From: Parasporobacterium sp.
Lineage (GTDB): Bacteria; Bacillota; Clostridia; Lachnospirales; Lachnospiraceae
NCBI GenBank assembly: GCA_017459985.1
Contig: JAFUBX010000120.1
Coordinates: 1-64,000, forward strand
Length of the DNA stretch: 64,000 nt
Reading direction: 5' to 3'
Made by a program: the position numbers and the translations under genes. Each line of letters starts with the position of its first letter. Positions within the stretch are counted from its first letter, which is position 1. This document shows, piece by piece, positions 17,288-25,166 of the stretch. The notes beneath the pieces were generated by a model. It saw only the letters and a list, made by a program, of their open reading frames with translations, made no database searches and was not told the origin of the DNA.

Positions 17288-18550
17288 ATGGGATTAAATG
17301 ATGTCGTATCGGCGGAACGACTGCATATCGGATTCTTCGGACTAAGAAATGCCGGAAAATCTTCGGTCGTCAACGCAGTGACCGGACAGGCGCTGTCTTT
17401 GGTGTCCGAGGTCAAAGGCACCACAACGGATCCGGTGCAAAAAGCGATGGAGCTGCTTCCCCTGGGTCCGGTGGTGATTATTGATACTCCGGGGATCGAT
17501 GACAGCGGAGAACTGGGGGCCATGCGGGTAAAACGGGCAGTTCAGGTTCTGACAAAAACAGACATCGCGGTCCTGGTGGTGGATGCCACAGAAGGAAAAA
17601 AGAATCTGGACGAGAAGCTGATTTCGGAATTCCGGAAACGGGAGATCCCTTATCTGGTTGTTTATAACAAATCAGATCTGCTGAATCAGATCCCCCGGGA
17701 GAAGGGTGCTCTTTCAGATATCCAGGGTTCATCAGACTCAACGGGGGAATCCTGCATTTATGTCAGCGCGCTGAACGGGGATCATATCTACGAACTCAAG
17801 GAACGGATCGGGCAGATCGCCGGCAATTATAAAAATGAAAAATCCCTGGCGGGAGATCTTCTGAAGCCGGATGACCTGGTGATCCTGGTCACTCCCATTG
17901 ATGAATCTGCTCCGAAGGGAAGGATGATCCTTCCCCAGCAGCAGATGATCCGGGAAGTGCTGGATCATAATGGGATCAATCTTGTGGTGCAGGATACGGA
18001 ACTGGAGGCAGCGCTGAACGCTCTCAGGAATCCGCCCCGGATGGTCATAACGGACTCCCAGGCTTTCGGAAAGGTCAGCCGGATCGTACCGGAAGACATT
18101 TTGCTGACCTCCTTTTCTATTCTGTTTGCAAGATATAAGGGGGAATTATATGAATTCGTGAAAGGAGCTGCCAGACTGGACAGGCTTCAGGACGGAGACA
18201 GGATACTGATTTCGGAAGGCTGTACCCATCACCGACAGTGTAATGATATCGGAACAGTGAAGCTTCCCGGCTGGATCCGGAATTATACCGGGAAAGACCT
18301 GCAGTTCGATTTCTCTTCCGGCGCGGAATTTACGGAGGAAATAGAGAAATACGCTCTGATCGTTCACTGCGGAGCCTGCATGCTGAATGAAAAGGAAGTC
18401 CGCTCCCGGATCCGCAGCGCTGCGGAACGGGATGTTCCGATCACCAATTACGGGATCGCCATTGCCATGATCCACGGGATCCTGCAAAGAGCCCTGTCGC
18501 CCTTCCCGGAACTGGCGGAGATGTTGATTCAAAGCACTGACATCTCCTGA
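17288..18550 (+). CDS. hydF: [FeFe]-hydrogenase H-cluster maturation GTPase HydF
   Basis: 420 residues. The N-terminal GTPase domain has GLRNAGKSSVVNA (P-loop), GTTTDPV, DTPGIDD and NKSD. The middle dimerisation region is followed by the cluster domain with CTHH (Cys312) and HCGAC (Cys361, Cys364), the three Cys that hold the HydF [4Fe-4S] cluster. HydF is the scaffold that passes the diiron subcluster to hydrogenase HydA. It starts 2 bases after the copper ATPase stop and is probably co-transcribed with it, an unusual pairing. HydE, HydG and HydA are not in the window. Confidence 0.95.
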   Translation: MGLNDVVSAERLHIGFFGLRNAGKSSVVNAVTGQALSLVSEVKGTTTDPVQKAMELLPLGPVVIIDTPGIDDSGELGAMRVKRAVQVLTKTDIAVLVVDATEGKKNLDEKLISEFRKREIPYLVVYNKSDLLNQIPREKGALSDIQGSSDSTGESCIYVSALNGDHIYELKERIGQIAGNYKNEKSLAGDLLKPDDLVILVTPIDESAPKGRMILPQQQMIREVLDHNGINLVVQDTELEAALNALRNPPRMVITDSQAFGKVSRIVPEDILLTSFSILFARYKGELYEFVKGAARLDRLQDGDRILISEGCTHHRQCNDIGTVKLPGWIRNYTGKDLQFDFSSGAEFTEEIEKYALIVHCGACMLNEKEVRSRIRSAAERDVPITNYGIAIAMIHGILQRALSPFPELAEMLIQSTDIS

Positions 18551-18591
18551 ATCCTTTTTTCTATACAGGAAACTACGTCTTTAATAAAATG

Positions 18592-18618
18592 TCAATTTGA
18601 AAATGATTTTCAAATTGA
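18592..18618. promoter_or_regulatory. Fur-box-like palindrome
   Basis: A perfect 13-1-13 palindrome whose core TGAAAAT-G-ATTTTCA matches the classical Fur 7-1-7 box (TGATAATNATTATCA) at all but two symmetric positions. It abuts the -35 hexamer of the fur-znu promoter. Autoregulation by the encoded Fur-family protein is the simplest reading. Confidence 0.75.
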
Positions 18619-18647
18619 TTGACAGATATGTGAGAATCGTTTAAAAT
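18619..18647 (+). promoter_or_regulatory. Promoter TTGACA-N17-TAAAAT of the fur-znuABC operon
   Basis: -35 at 18619-18624 and -10 at 18642-18647 with 17-base spacing. It is flanked by the Fur-like palindrome on the upstream side and lies within the larger inverted repeat at 18631-18662. Confidence 0.8.
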
Positions 18648-18662
18648 CGGGAACGATTCTCA
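18631..18662. promoter_or_regulatory. Second inverted repeat over the -10 region
   Basis: TGAGAATCGTT (18631-18641) and AACGATTCTCA (18652-18662), a perfect 11-base inverted repeat with a 10-base centre that contains the -10 hexamer. A protein bound here would block RNA polymerase. It may be a second site for the same Fur-family protein or a site for another regulator. Confidence 0.6.
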
Positions 18663-18690
18663 TTTTGATTTGTGCAAGGAGCAGGATTTC

Positions 18691-19125
18691 ATGAATGAAC
18701 GATCAAAATATAAAACGAAACAGAGGGAGATTCTGGTGGATTATCTGCAGACTGTAACCGGAAGGCATATTACGGTCAGCGATATCTGTGAGAGTCTGAA
18801 GGAGCAGGGACTGACCATCGGACAGTCTACGGTGTACCGGCAGCTGGAATGTATGGTGGACGAAGGGCTGGTCAACAAATATATCATAGATGGCAATTCT
18901 CCGGCATGTTTTGAATTCCTGGGAGATCATCAGGAAGCGGAGCAGGAAATCTGTTTTCACTGTAAATGTGAAAAATGCGGAAGGCTGATCCACCTGCATT
19001 GTGAAGAACTGAAAATGATTCAGGGACATCTGCTGGATCATCACAGATTTACATTGAATCCTCTGCGGACGGTGTTTTATGGGATTTGTGAGAATTGCAG
19101 GAATGAGACGCCTGAAAATGAATAA
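18691..19125 (+). CDS. Fur-family metal-responsive repressor
   Basis: 144 residues. N-terminal winged helix (KTKQREILVDYL ... TIGQSTVYRQLECMVDEGL), then a dimerisation and metal-binding domain with HCKCEKCGRLIHLHCEEL and a C-terminal CENC, giving two Cys-x2-Cys pairs for structural zinc. I use ATG 18691, which has AAGGAG 9 bases upstream; a TTG at 18670 is in frame but lacks a site. Encoded directly before a ZnuABC-type importer, it most likely acts as a zinc (Zur) or manganese sensor, though the operator resembles an iron Fur box, so the metal is not settled. Confidence 0.9.
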   Translation: MNERSKYKTKQREILVDYLQTVTGRHITVSDICESLKEQGLTIGQSTVYRQLECMVDEGLVNKYIIDGNSPACFEFLGDHQEAEQEICFHCKCEKCGRLIHLHCEELKMIQGHLLDHHRFTLNPLRTVFYGICENCRNETPENE

Positions 19126-20128
19126 TCTGAGAAAACATATTCTGCATAAAACAGGAATCCTGCTTTGTCTCCTTGCAGTCCTGGGAATGATCCGGGCAGG
19201 GACAGTTCCCGCATTTGCGGAAGAAACTCCCGGGGAGGGGCCGCTGCAGATCACCGTCACTATCTTTGCCGCTTATGACTGGGTACTCAATATTCTGGGG
19301 GACAATCCCGCCGGGATCCATGTGAAGTACCTGTATGCCAAAGGCGTGGATCCCCACAGTTTTCAGCCGACGGCCGGGGATATTGTGGAGATTTCCGCTT
19401 CGGATCTGTTTATCTATACCGGAGGCGAATCGGATGACTGGGTCAGGGACGTGATCAAAGAAGCGGTAAACCCGGACCTGATCACCCTGAATCTGATGGA
19501 GGAACTGGAGGAACGACTGCTGGAAGAAGAATCTGTCAGCCGCCGCGGCGAAGGGGAAGATAGCGAAGACGGCAGCGGGGACGAAGAGCCGGAATACGAC
19601 GAGCATATCTGGCTTTCTCCGAAAAATGCGGTGATTCTGTGCCGGGGGATCGAACAGGCGATTATCCGGAAGGATCCGGAGAATGCCGCAGTCTATCAGG
19701 CAAATGCGGATCAATATCTCTCTGCCCTGGAGCAGCTGGATCAGGAGATAGAAGACATCACAGAGCGATCCCGGACAAAGACCTTATTATTTGCGGACAG
19801 ATTCCCGTTTCTCTATCTGACCGGAGATTACGGACTTGACTATTATGCGGCTTTTGACGGCTGTTCTGCGGAGACGGAAGCCAGTTTTGAAACCATCCTG
19901 TTTCTGATCGATAAGATCGATGAGCTTGCGCTGCATACGGTGCTGGTGATCGAAAACGCGGACCGGAAACTGGCACAGACGATTATCAGCAACACAAAAA
20001 CGAGGGATCAGCAGATCCTGGTCCTGAATTCCCTGCAGTCCGTTTCACAGGAGGATCTGGATTCGGGGAATACCTATCTATCCATTATGAAAGAAAATGC
20101 AAATGTGCTGAAGGAGGCACTGAACTGA
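19118..20128 (+). CDS. ZnuA/AdcA-type metal ABC transporter substrate-binding protein
   Basis: 336 residues from ATG 19118; ATG 19103 and 19079 are also in frame, and the gene overlaps the end of the Fur-family gene. A signal peptide (hydrophobic about 10-25, cleavage near AFAEE) precedes a cluster A-I metal-binding domain. GVDPHSFQPTAGD supplies the first His ligand and DEHIWLSPKNA the second. The loop between them has no His-rich stretch but an acidic one (about residues 140-160, many Glu/Asp). The third ligand region reads FADRFPFLYL, where zinc binders usually have a His. It delivers Zn or Mn to the following ABC transporter. Confidence 0.88.
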   Translation: MNNLRKHILHKTGILLCLLAVLGMIRAGTVPAFAEETPGEGPLQITVTIFAAYDWVLNILGDNPAGIHVKYLYAKGVDPHSFQPTAGDIVEISASDLFIYTGGESDDWVRDVIKEAVNPDLITLNLMEELEERLLEEESVSRRGEGEDSEDGSGDEEPEYDEHIWLSPKNAVILCRGIEQAIIRKDPENAAVYQANADQYLSALEQLDQEIEDITERSRTKTLLFADRFPFLYLTGDYGLDYYAAFDGCSAETEASFETILFLIDKIDELALHTVLVIENADRKLAQTIISNTKTRDQQILVLNSLQSVSQEDLDSGNTYLSIMKENANVLKEALN

Positions 20129-20141
20129 ACGGAGGACGTCC

Positions 20142-20852
20142 ATGTCTTTAATCACTGTAAAGGATCTTTCCCTGGGATATGAATCCAAAGCGATCATCGA
20201 ACATCTGAATTTTGAGATCAATGAGGGCGACTACTTGTGTATCGTCGGAGAAAACGGGTCCGGAAAGACGACCTTAATGAAAACCCTGCTGCATCTGAAA
20301 GCACCTCTGGCCGGCGAGATCCTGTTTTCAGACGGGCTTAACGCCAATGAGATCGGGTATCTGCCCCAGCAGACGGTGGTGCAGAAGGATTTTCCTGCTT
20401 CCGTAAAGGAGATTGTTTTGTCCGGCTGTCAGGGAAGGACAGGACTCCGTCCGTTCTATACAAAAAAGGAGAAGAAGCTGGCAATGGACAACATGAAGCT
20501 TCTGAATATTCTGCCGCTGAAGGAGTGCTGCTACCGGGAACTCTCCGGAGGGCAGCAGCAGCGGGTCCTTCTGGCCAGAGCGCTGTGCGCGACCCGGAAA
20601 ATGCTGCTTCTGGATGAACCGGTTTCCGGACTTGACCCCGGAGTGACACTTCAGATGTATGAACTGATCCGGGAACTGAACAGCGTGAAGATCACCATTG
20701 TTATGATTTCCCACGATATCTCCACGGCCGTAAAATACGCCAGCCATATTTTTCATATCGGGGAGGAGATCTTTTTCGGAACAACACAGGAGTATATGAA
20801 GAGCGAAGTGGGACAGTTTTTCCTTCAGTATGATGAAACCGCATCCTCTTAA
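20142..20852 (+). CDS. ZnuC-type metal ABC transporter ATPase
   Basis: 236 residues with all ABC motifs: Walker A GENGSGKTTLMKT, Q-loop YLPQQ, signature LSGGQQQRVLLARAL, Walker B MLLLDEPVSGLD and the switch His in MISHDIS. It energises import with the adjacent substrate-binding protein and permease. GGAGGAC precedes ATG 20142, 13 bases after the znuA-like gene. Confidence 0.93.
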   Translation: MSLITVKDLSLGYESKAIIEHLNFEINEGDYLCIVGENGSGKTTLMKTLLHLKAPLAGEILFSDGLNANEIGYLPQQTVVQKDFPASVKEIVLSGCQGRTGLRPFYTKKEKKLAMDNMKLLNILPLKECCYRELSGGQQQRVLLARALCATRKMLLLDEPVSGLDPGVTLQMYELIRELNSVKITIVMISHDISTAVKYASHIFHIGEEIFFGTTQEYMKSEVGQFFLQYDETASS

Positions 20853-20870
20853 AAGAAATGCAGGAATGAA

Positions 20871-21707
20871 ATGATGAGCGGTATAATTTCTTTATTTATT
20901 CAATATCCCTTTGCCAGGTATGCCCTGATCGTTGGCATCCTGATTGCGCTTTGCTCCTCGCTCCTGGGGGTAACGCTGGTGCTGAAACGATTCTCCTTTA
21001 TCGGGGATGGTCTGAGTCATGTGGCGTTCGGCGCCATCGCGATTGCCAGTGTGCTGAATCTTACGAATCAGATGCTGATCGTGCTTCCGGTTACGATCCT
21101 GTGCGCGATCCTTCTGCTGCGGACCGGACAGAATACAAAGATCCGTGGGGATGCCTCGATTGCCATGATCTCAGTGGGAGCTCTGGCCTTCGGCTATCTG
21201 CTGCTGCATCTGTTTCCCACATCCTCCAATCTGTCCGGGGATGTCTGCAGCACTCTGTTCGGTTCCTATTCGATCCTGACCCTGACCTCTCAGGAAGTCT
21301 GGATCTGTGTGATCCTGTCGGTTCTGGTGATCGCGTTTTTTATCCTGTTCTACAATAAGATCTTTTCGGTTACCTTTGATGAAACCTTTTCACAGGCCGT
21401 GGGGGTCAGGGCAGGCTGGTATAATCTGATGATCGCCGTGGTGATCGCGGTGATCATTGTTCTGGCCATGAATCTGGTGGGATCGCTGCTGATCTCCGCA
21501 CTGGTGATTTTTCCGGCATTGTCCGCCATGCGGATCTTCAAGAGCTTCCGGAAGGTCACGATCTGTTCTGTCGTGATCTCCGTGATCTGCGCTCTGGCCG
21601 GGATCCTGATCTCCGTTGCGGTAAGCACCCCGGTGGGATCCACGATCGTCGCTGTGGATGTGGCGGTCTTCGGCATCTGCTGCGCCGCCGGAGCTTTGAA
21701 GAAATGA
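20871..21707 (+). CDS. ZnuB-type metal ABC transporter permease
   Basis: 278 residues with about eight membrane helices; the family segment GDGLSHVAFGAIAI lies near residue 45 and ALVIFPALSAMRIFKSF near 215, as in ZnuB/MntB permeases of the ABC-3 family. It ends the fur-znuABC operon. The next gene cluster has its own promoter and leader about 10 bases downstream. Confidence 0.93.
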   Translation: MMSGIISLFIQYPFARYALIVGILIALCSSLLGVTLVLKRFSFIGDGLSHVAFGAIAIASVLNLTNQMLIVLPVTILCAILLLRTGQNTKIRGDASIAMISVGALAFGYLLLHLFPTSSNLSGDVCSTLFGSYSILTLTSQEVWICVILSVLVIAFFILFYNKIFSVTFDETFSQAVGVRAGWYNLMIAVVIAVIIVLAMNLVGSLLISALVIFPALSAMRIFKSFRKVTICSVVISVICALAGILISVAVSTPVGSTIVAVDVAVFGICCAAGALKK

Positions 21708-21716
21708 TCTTTCTTG

Positions 21717-21745
21717 TTGACGGCGGTATTGGACTGTGTTAGGTT
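21717..21745 (+). promoter_or_regulatory. Candidate promoter TTGACG-N17-TAGGTT
   Basis: -35 at 21717-21722 and a weak -10 at 21740-21745 with 17-base spacing, just after the ZnuB stop. It would give a leader of roughly 100 bases before the nitrogenase-like operon, containing the attenuator described at 21753-21844. Confidence 0.4.
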
Positions 21746-21752
21746 ATAAAAG

Positions 21753-21844
21753 ATCCGACTGTAAAGAATTTGCTGAGCAGGAAGAACATAGAGAATGTTG
21801 CGTAATTCAGATCCCTGTCGGATAATGTCCGGCGGGGATTTTTT
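21753..21844 (+). promoter_or_regulatory. Leader attenuator before the nitrogenase-like operon
   Basis: A 12-base stem, ATCCCTGTCGGA (21811-21822) with TCCGGCGGGGAT (21828-21839), loop TAATG and six T at 21839-21844, is a textbook intrinsic terminator. It ends only 15 bases before ATG 21860, with the ribosome binding site CAGGAG right after it, so there is no room for a promoter in between. ATCCGAC at 21753-21759 is complementary to GTCGGAT at 21817-21823, the 5' arm of the terminator, and could form an antiterminator. This is the architecture of a riboswitch or protein-dependent attenuator; the ligand is unknown and I match no known riboswitch class. Confidence 0.6.
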
Positions 21845-21859
21845 CACAGGAGAAATCAG

Positions 21860-22609
21860 ATGTACCGTTTTGCAGTTTACGGAAAAGGCGGAATCGGAAA
21901 ATCGACGGTATGCAGTGCGCTGTCCTGCGCATTTGCGGATCTGGGAAAGAAGGTCCTGCAGGTAGGGTGTGATCCGAAGGCGGATTCCACATTGTATCTG
22001 CATGGCGGACAGAGGATCCCCACCATGCTGGATATCCTGAGGGAGAAAAGAGACCGGGCCGTGCTGGAGGATCTGGTGCATACCGGATATAAAGGGATCC
22101 TCTGCGCAGAGGCGGGCGGTCCCACACCGGGACTTGGCTGTGCGGGCCGGGGGATCGCGGCGGCCTTTGAAGCCCTGGAAGAGCGGGATGCCTTTGATAT
22201 CCTGCAGCCGGATGTGGTACTTTACGATGTGCTGGGAGATGTGGTCTGCGGAGGATTTGCCATGCCGATCCGGGAAGGCTATGCGGATCAGGTTTATATC
22301 GTGACCTCCGGAGAGAACATGTCCATTTATGCTGCGGCCAACATCGCCCTGGCGGTGGAGAATTTCCGCCAGCGGGGATATGCCCATCTGGGAGGGCTGA
22401 TCCTGAACCGGAGAAACGTTCCCGATGAAAGAAAAAAGGTGGAAGAGCTGGCGCAGGAGCTTCATACGCAGATCCTTGCGGACCTTCCCCGGGATAACTG
22501 CATTTCAGAAGCTCAGGATCAGGGCAAAGGCGTGATGGAACTGTATCCGGACAGCCCCTATGCCCTGAAGGTGAGAGAACTGACAGAGAAGATGCTGAAG
22601 AAGGATTGA
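21860..22609 (+). CDS. NifH-like nitrogenase iron protein homologue
   Basis: 249 residues, shorter than true NifH (about 275-290). P-loop GKGGIGKST at residues 9-17, GCDPKADST, the cluster ligands Cys94 in GLGCAGRG and Cys130 in [10 protein letters not shown], and [13 protein letters not shown]. All are hallmarks of the ATP-dependent [4Fe-4S] reductases (NifH, BchL/ChlL, CfbC, MarH). It should pass electrons to the component-1-like pair encoded downstream. It is not close enough in length or context to call a real nitrogenase: no nifB, nifE or nifN is present. The gene sits directly after a terminator-like hairpin and overlaps or abuts the next gene. Confidence 0.92.
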   Translation: MYRFAVYGKGGIGKSTVCSALSCAFADLGKKVLQVGCDPKADSTLYLHGGQRIPTMLDILREKRDRAVLEDLVHTGYKGILCAEAGGPTPGLGCAGRGIAAAFEALEERDAFDILQPDVVLYDVLGDVVCGGFAMPIREGYADQVYIVTSGENMSIYAAANIALAVENFRQRGYAHLGGLILNRRNVPDERKKVEELAQELHTQILADLPRDNCISEAQDQGKGVMELYPDSPYALKVRELTEKMLKKD

Positions 22610-22614
22610 CCGGG

Positions 22615-23910
22615 ATGAAAGAGTATCAGCTGATCAAAGAGACCGATTACGAATACAACGCAGATCTGGGGCTATCCTATGCGTCGCCGGTGCGGGGGGT
22701 TTGGAATATCGTACACATCGGGACCCTGGTTCCCGAATCCCACGAGATCTTTGTCTGTCCCACAAGCTGTCTTCGGGGCGTTGTTCTGACCACTGCCGAG
22801 ATGGAAGCCATGGACCGGCTCTCAACCATTACGGTGGGGGAGGACAATATCCTGGAGGGCGACATGGAAGAAGCTTTGTACCGGGGCACTGTCCGGATCA
22901 TCCGGGAACTACCGGTAAAACCCAGAGCCATGCTGATCTATACCAGTTGCATTCATCATTTCATGGCAGTGAATTATAAGCGGATCTACCGGCTTCTGGA
23001 AAAGGAATATCCGGAGATCGATTTTATCGACTGTTATATGGATCCGATCATGCGCAGGACAGCGCCGGCGGTTCCGTCCCTCTGGAGGCAGATCCACCGG
23101 CTGCTGACTCCCTCCGAAAAGAACACCCGGCAGGTCAATTTGGTGGGAAACTGTTTCCCCTATGGTCCCTACAGCGATCTGAACTATTTGCTGGAACGGG
23201 AAGGAATCCGGGTCATGGATCTGAATACCTGCAGAAGCTATGAGGAGTTTCTTCAGATGTCCCGCTCCGTGATGAATTTTGTCTTCCATAAGACAGGAAT
23301 CCCGGCGGTGAAGGATATGAAGGTTCGTCTCGGGCAGGACTGGATGCTGGCAAGACCCGGATATAATTATGATGAGATCGATGCGGATCTTGCGCAGGCT
23401 GCCTCCCTGCTGGAGATCCCTCCGTTTACCCGGGAGGAGATCGAAGAGGAGAGAAGACGGACCGATCAGTCCGCAGCCGAGGCTCTGGAAGTCCTGCGAA
23501 AGACTCCTGTGTCGCTGGATTATACAGCTGTTGACCGGCCGCTGGAGCTGTGTCTGTATCTGGACAAACAGGGATTTCGTGTGGAATCGGTCTTTATCGA
23601 TGTGTTTACCGAATCGGAAGAGATTTTTCAGGAACTGAAGAAACGGCTTCCGGATCTGAAGATTTACCAGTCCCTGGGATGGAATATCCGGCAGATGAAA
23701 CGGGGACATGAAGGAAAGGTTGTCTCGATCGGTCAGAAAAGCGCGTATTTCAATGATACGGACTATTTTGTAAATATCGTGGAAAATGACGGGATGTACG
23801 GGTACCGCGGGATCCGCAGACTGATGGAGCTTTTGAAGGAGGCGGCTCTCAGCCGGAAACCCATGAAGGAACTGGTGCAGATCAAAGGATGGGGGTGCAG
23901 CTGCGGATGA
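22615..23910 (+). CDS. Nitrogenase component 1-like protein, subunit A
   Basis: 431 residues from ATG 22615 (AAGGA 9 bases upstream; a TTG at 22606 overlaps the NifH-like stop but has no room for a site). It has the three-domain oxidoreductase/nitrogenase component 1 pattern: VCPTSCLRGVV (Cys48, Cys52), IYTSCIHHF (Cys112) where NifD/NifK have their third P-cluster Cys, NLVGNCFPYGPYSDL opening the second domain, and a late GMYGYRGI segment. It ends in GWGCSCG with two more Cys (428, 430). It should form a heteromer with the next protein and hold an Fe-S cluster. The substrate is unknown. Confidence 0.85.
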   Translation: MKEYQLIKETDYEYNADLGLSYASPVRGVWNIVHIGTLVPESHEIFVCPTSCLRGVVLTTAEMEAMDRLSTITVGEDNILEGDMEEALYRGTVRIIRELPVKPRAMLIYTSCIHHFMAVNYKRIYRLLEKEYPEIDFIDCYMDPIMRRTAPAVPSLWRQIHRLLTPSEKNTRQVNLVGNCFPYGPYSDLNYLLEREGIRVMDLNTCRSYEEFLQMSRSVMNFVFHKTGIPAVKDMKVRLGQDWMLARPGYNYDEIDADLAQAASLLEIPPFTREEIEEERRRTDQSAAEALEVLRKTPVSLDYTAVDRPLELCLYLDKQGFRVESVFIDVFTESEEIFQELKKRLPDLKIYQSLGWNIRQMKRGHEGKVVSIGQKSAYFNDTDYFVNIVENDGMYGYRGIRRLMELLKEAALSRKPMKELVQIKGWGCSCG

Positions 23911-25079
23911 AAAAGGATTATCAGACCCATGTATTTACATCTACCTACACAGCCGATGTCTCCGGCGTCTGTTCCGCCATGTATGAGCTGGGAGGAATGT
24001 CGGTTCTGCACGACCCCTCCGGCTGCAATTCCACTTATTCCACCCATGATGAGCCGAGATGGTATGATTCGGACAGTCTGATGTTTGTATCCGGACTGGA
24101 TGAGATCACGGCAGTCATGGGAGATGATTCGGTGCTGATCCGGGATGTGGTAAAGGCGGTGGAGGATCTTCATCCGCGGTTTATTACCCTTTGTGGAGCT
24201 TCCATCCCGCATATCATTGCTTTCGATTACCGGGGCGTGGCGTATCTGATTGAAAAGGAATGTCACATTCCGGTTCTTCCGGTGCCGACAGATGGACTGA
24301 AATCCTACGTAAGCGGCGTGGATCTGGCCTTCCGGGCCTTTGTGGAACGGTTCTGTGATCCCCTGGAATATCAGGAAGATTTCCGTGACCGGATCAACCT
24401 GCTGGGAGTGACTCCGCTGGATTTTTCTGTCAATCAGAATGTTGCCATGATGAGAAAGACCTTTGAGGATGCCGGATTTATCATCAACTGCTGCATGGCC
24501 ATGGGGGATTCCTTTGAACAGATGACCCATGCCTATCGTGCGGGATGCAATGTGGTTGTTTCCTCTGCGGGACGGAAAACCGCCAGGTTCATGAACCGGA
24601 CGGCAGGGATGCCCTATGTGGAGGGACTTCCGGTGGGTCCGCAGATTGCTTCGGCACTGATCTCTATGATCCGGGAAACCATCAGGGACCGGAAGGTCCG
24701 CAGAATCGAAGCAGATGCGGCGATGGATTCCGCAGAACTTTCACGGACCGGAGGGATCCTGGTGATCGGAGAAGAGATCTTCGCGAAATCCCTGACAGCT
24801 GCTGTGAACGGATTACCGCCAAAGCAGCGGGACGAAGCAGCGGCATATGCAATGTGGCCGGATCCGGAGGAGGGGATTGCAGAGGAAGATCTGATTCCGG
24901 CGGTCCGAAAGGCGAAGATTGTTATTGCGGATCCATTGTACAAAGTGGTCTGCAGGGAAGGAGCGCCGGAACGGTTTATCGCTTTTCCCCATGAAGCTTA
25001 CTCCGGGCGGATCTTCCGGAAGGAGATCCCTGTCTTTGCAGGGACAGAGTTTTCTGCAGCATCTATGCTGAACCGCTGA
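23907..25079 (+). CDS. Nitrogenase component 1-like protein, subunit B
   Basis: 390 residues from ATG 23907, overlapping the previous stop by 4 bases; ATG 23889 is also in frame. Cys22 in DVSGVCSAM, Cys40 in HDPSGCNSTY and Cys96 in ITLCGASIPH occupy the order of the three P-cluster Cys of NifD/NifK. FVSGLDEITAVMGDD is the family segment before the third Cys and INLLGVTPLDFSVNQ opens the second domain. It is clearly a component 1 family member but divergent from Nif, Bch, Chl and Cfb proteins as far as I can judge by eye. Translational coupling with subunit A supports a 1:1 complex. Confidence 0.85.
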   Translation: MKKDYQTHVFTSTYTADVSGVCSAMYELGGMSVLHDPSGCNSTYSTHDEPRWYDSDSLMFVSGLDEITAVMGDDSVLIRDVVKAVEDLHPRFITLCGASIPHIIAFDYRGVAYLIEKECHIPVLPVPTDGLKSYVSGVDLAFRAFVERFCDPLEYQEDFRDRINLLGVTPLDFSVNQNVAMMRKTFEDAGFIINCCMAMGDSFEQMTHAYRAGCNVVVSSAGRKTARFMNRTAGMPYVEGLPVGPQIASALISMIRETIRDRKVRRIEADAAMDSAELSRTGGILVIGEEIFAKSLTAAVNGLPPKQRDEAAAYAMWPDPEEGIAEEDLIPAVRKAKIVIADPLYKVVCREGAPERFIAFPHEAYSGRIFRKEIPVFAGTEFSAASMLNR

Positions 25080-25166
25080 TCGGAAAGAGCAGCGATACAG
25101 TTAGATATAAATTATTTTACTGACCCTCAGGACCTTACGGATCCGAGGGGGAAGAAAGGAGTTTTT
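25080..25166 (+). promoter_or_regulatory. Short gap with an imperfect hairpin before the ABC genes
   Basis: An imperfect inverted repeat (CCCTCAGGACC around 25124 with GGATCCGAGGG around 25139) precedes the strong AAAGGAG site of the substrate-binding protein. It lacks a T-tract, so it is not a terminator; it may stabilise or separate the two halves of the transcript. Confidence 0.3.

Noticed and set aside
21860-25079. True N2-fixing nitrogenase (nifHDK)
   Set aside because: The NifH-like protein is short, the component-1-like subunits have unusual Cys spacing, and no nifB, nifE or nifN is present. It is a nitrogenase-like system instead.
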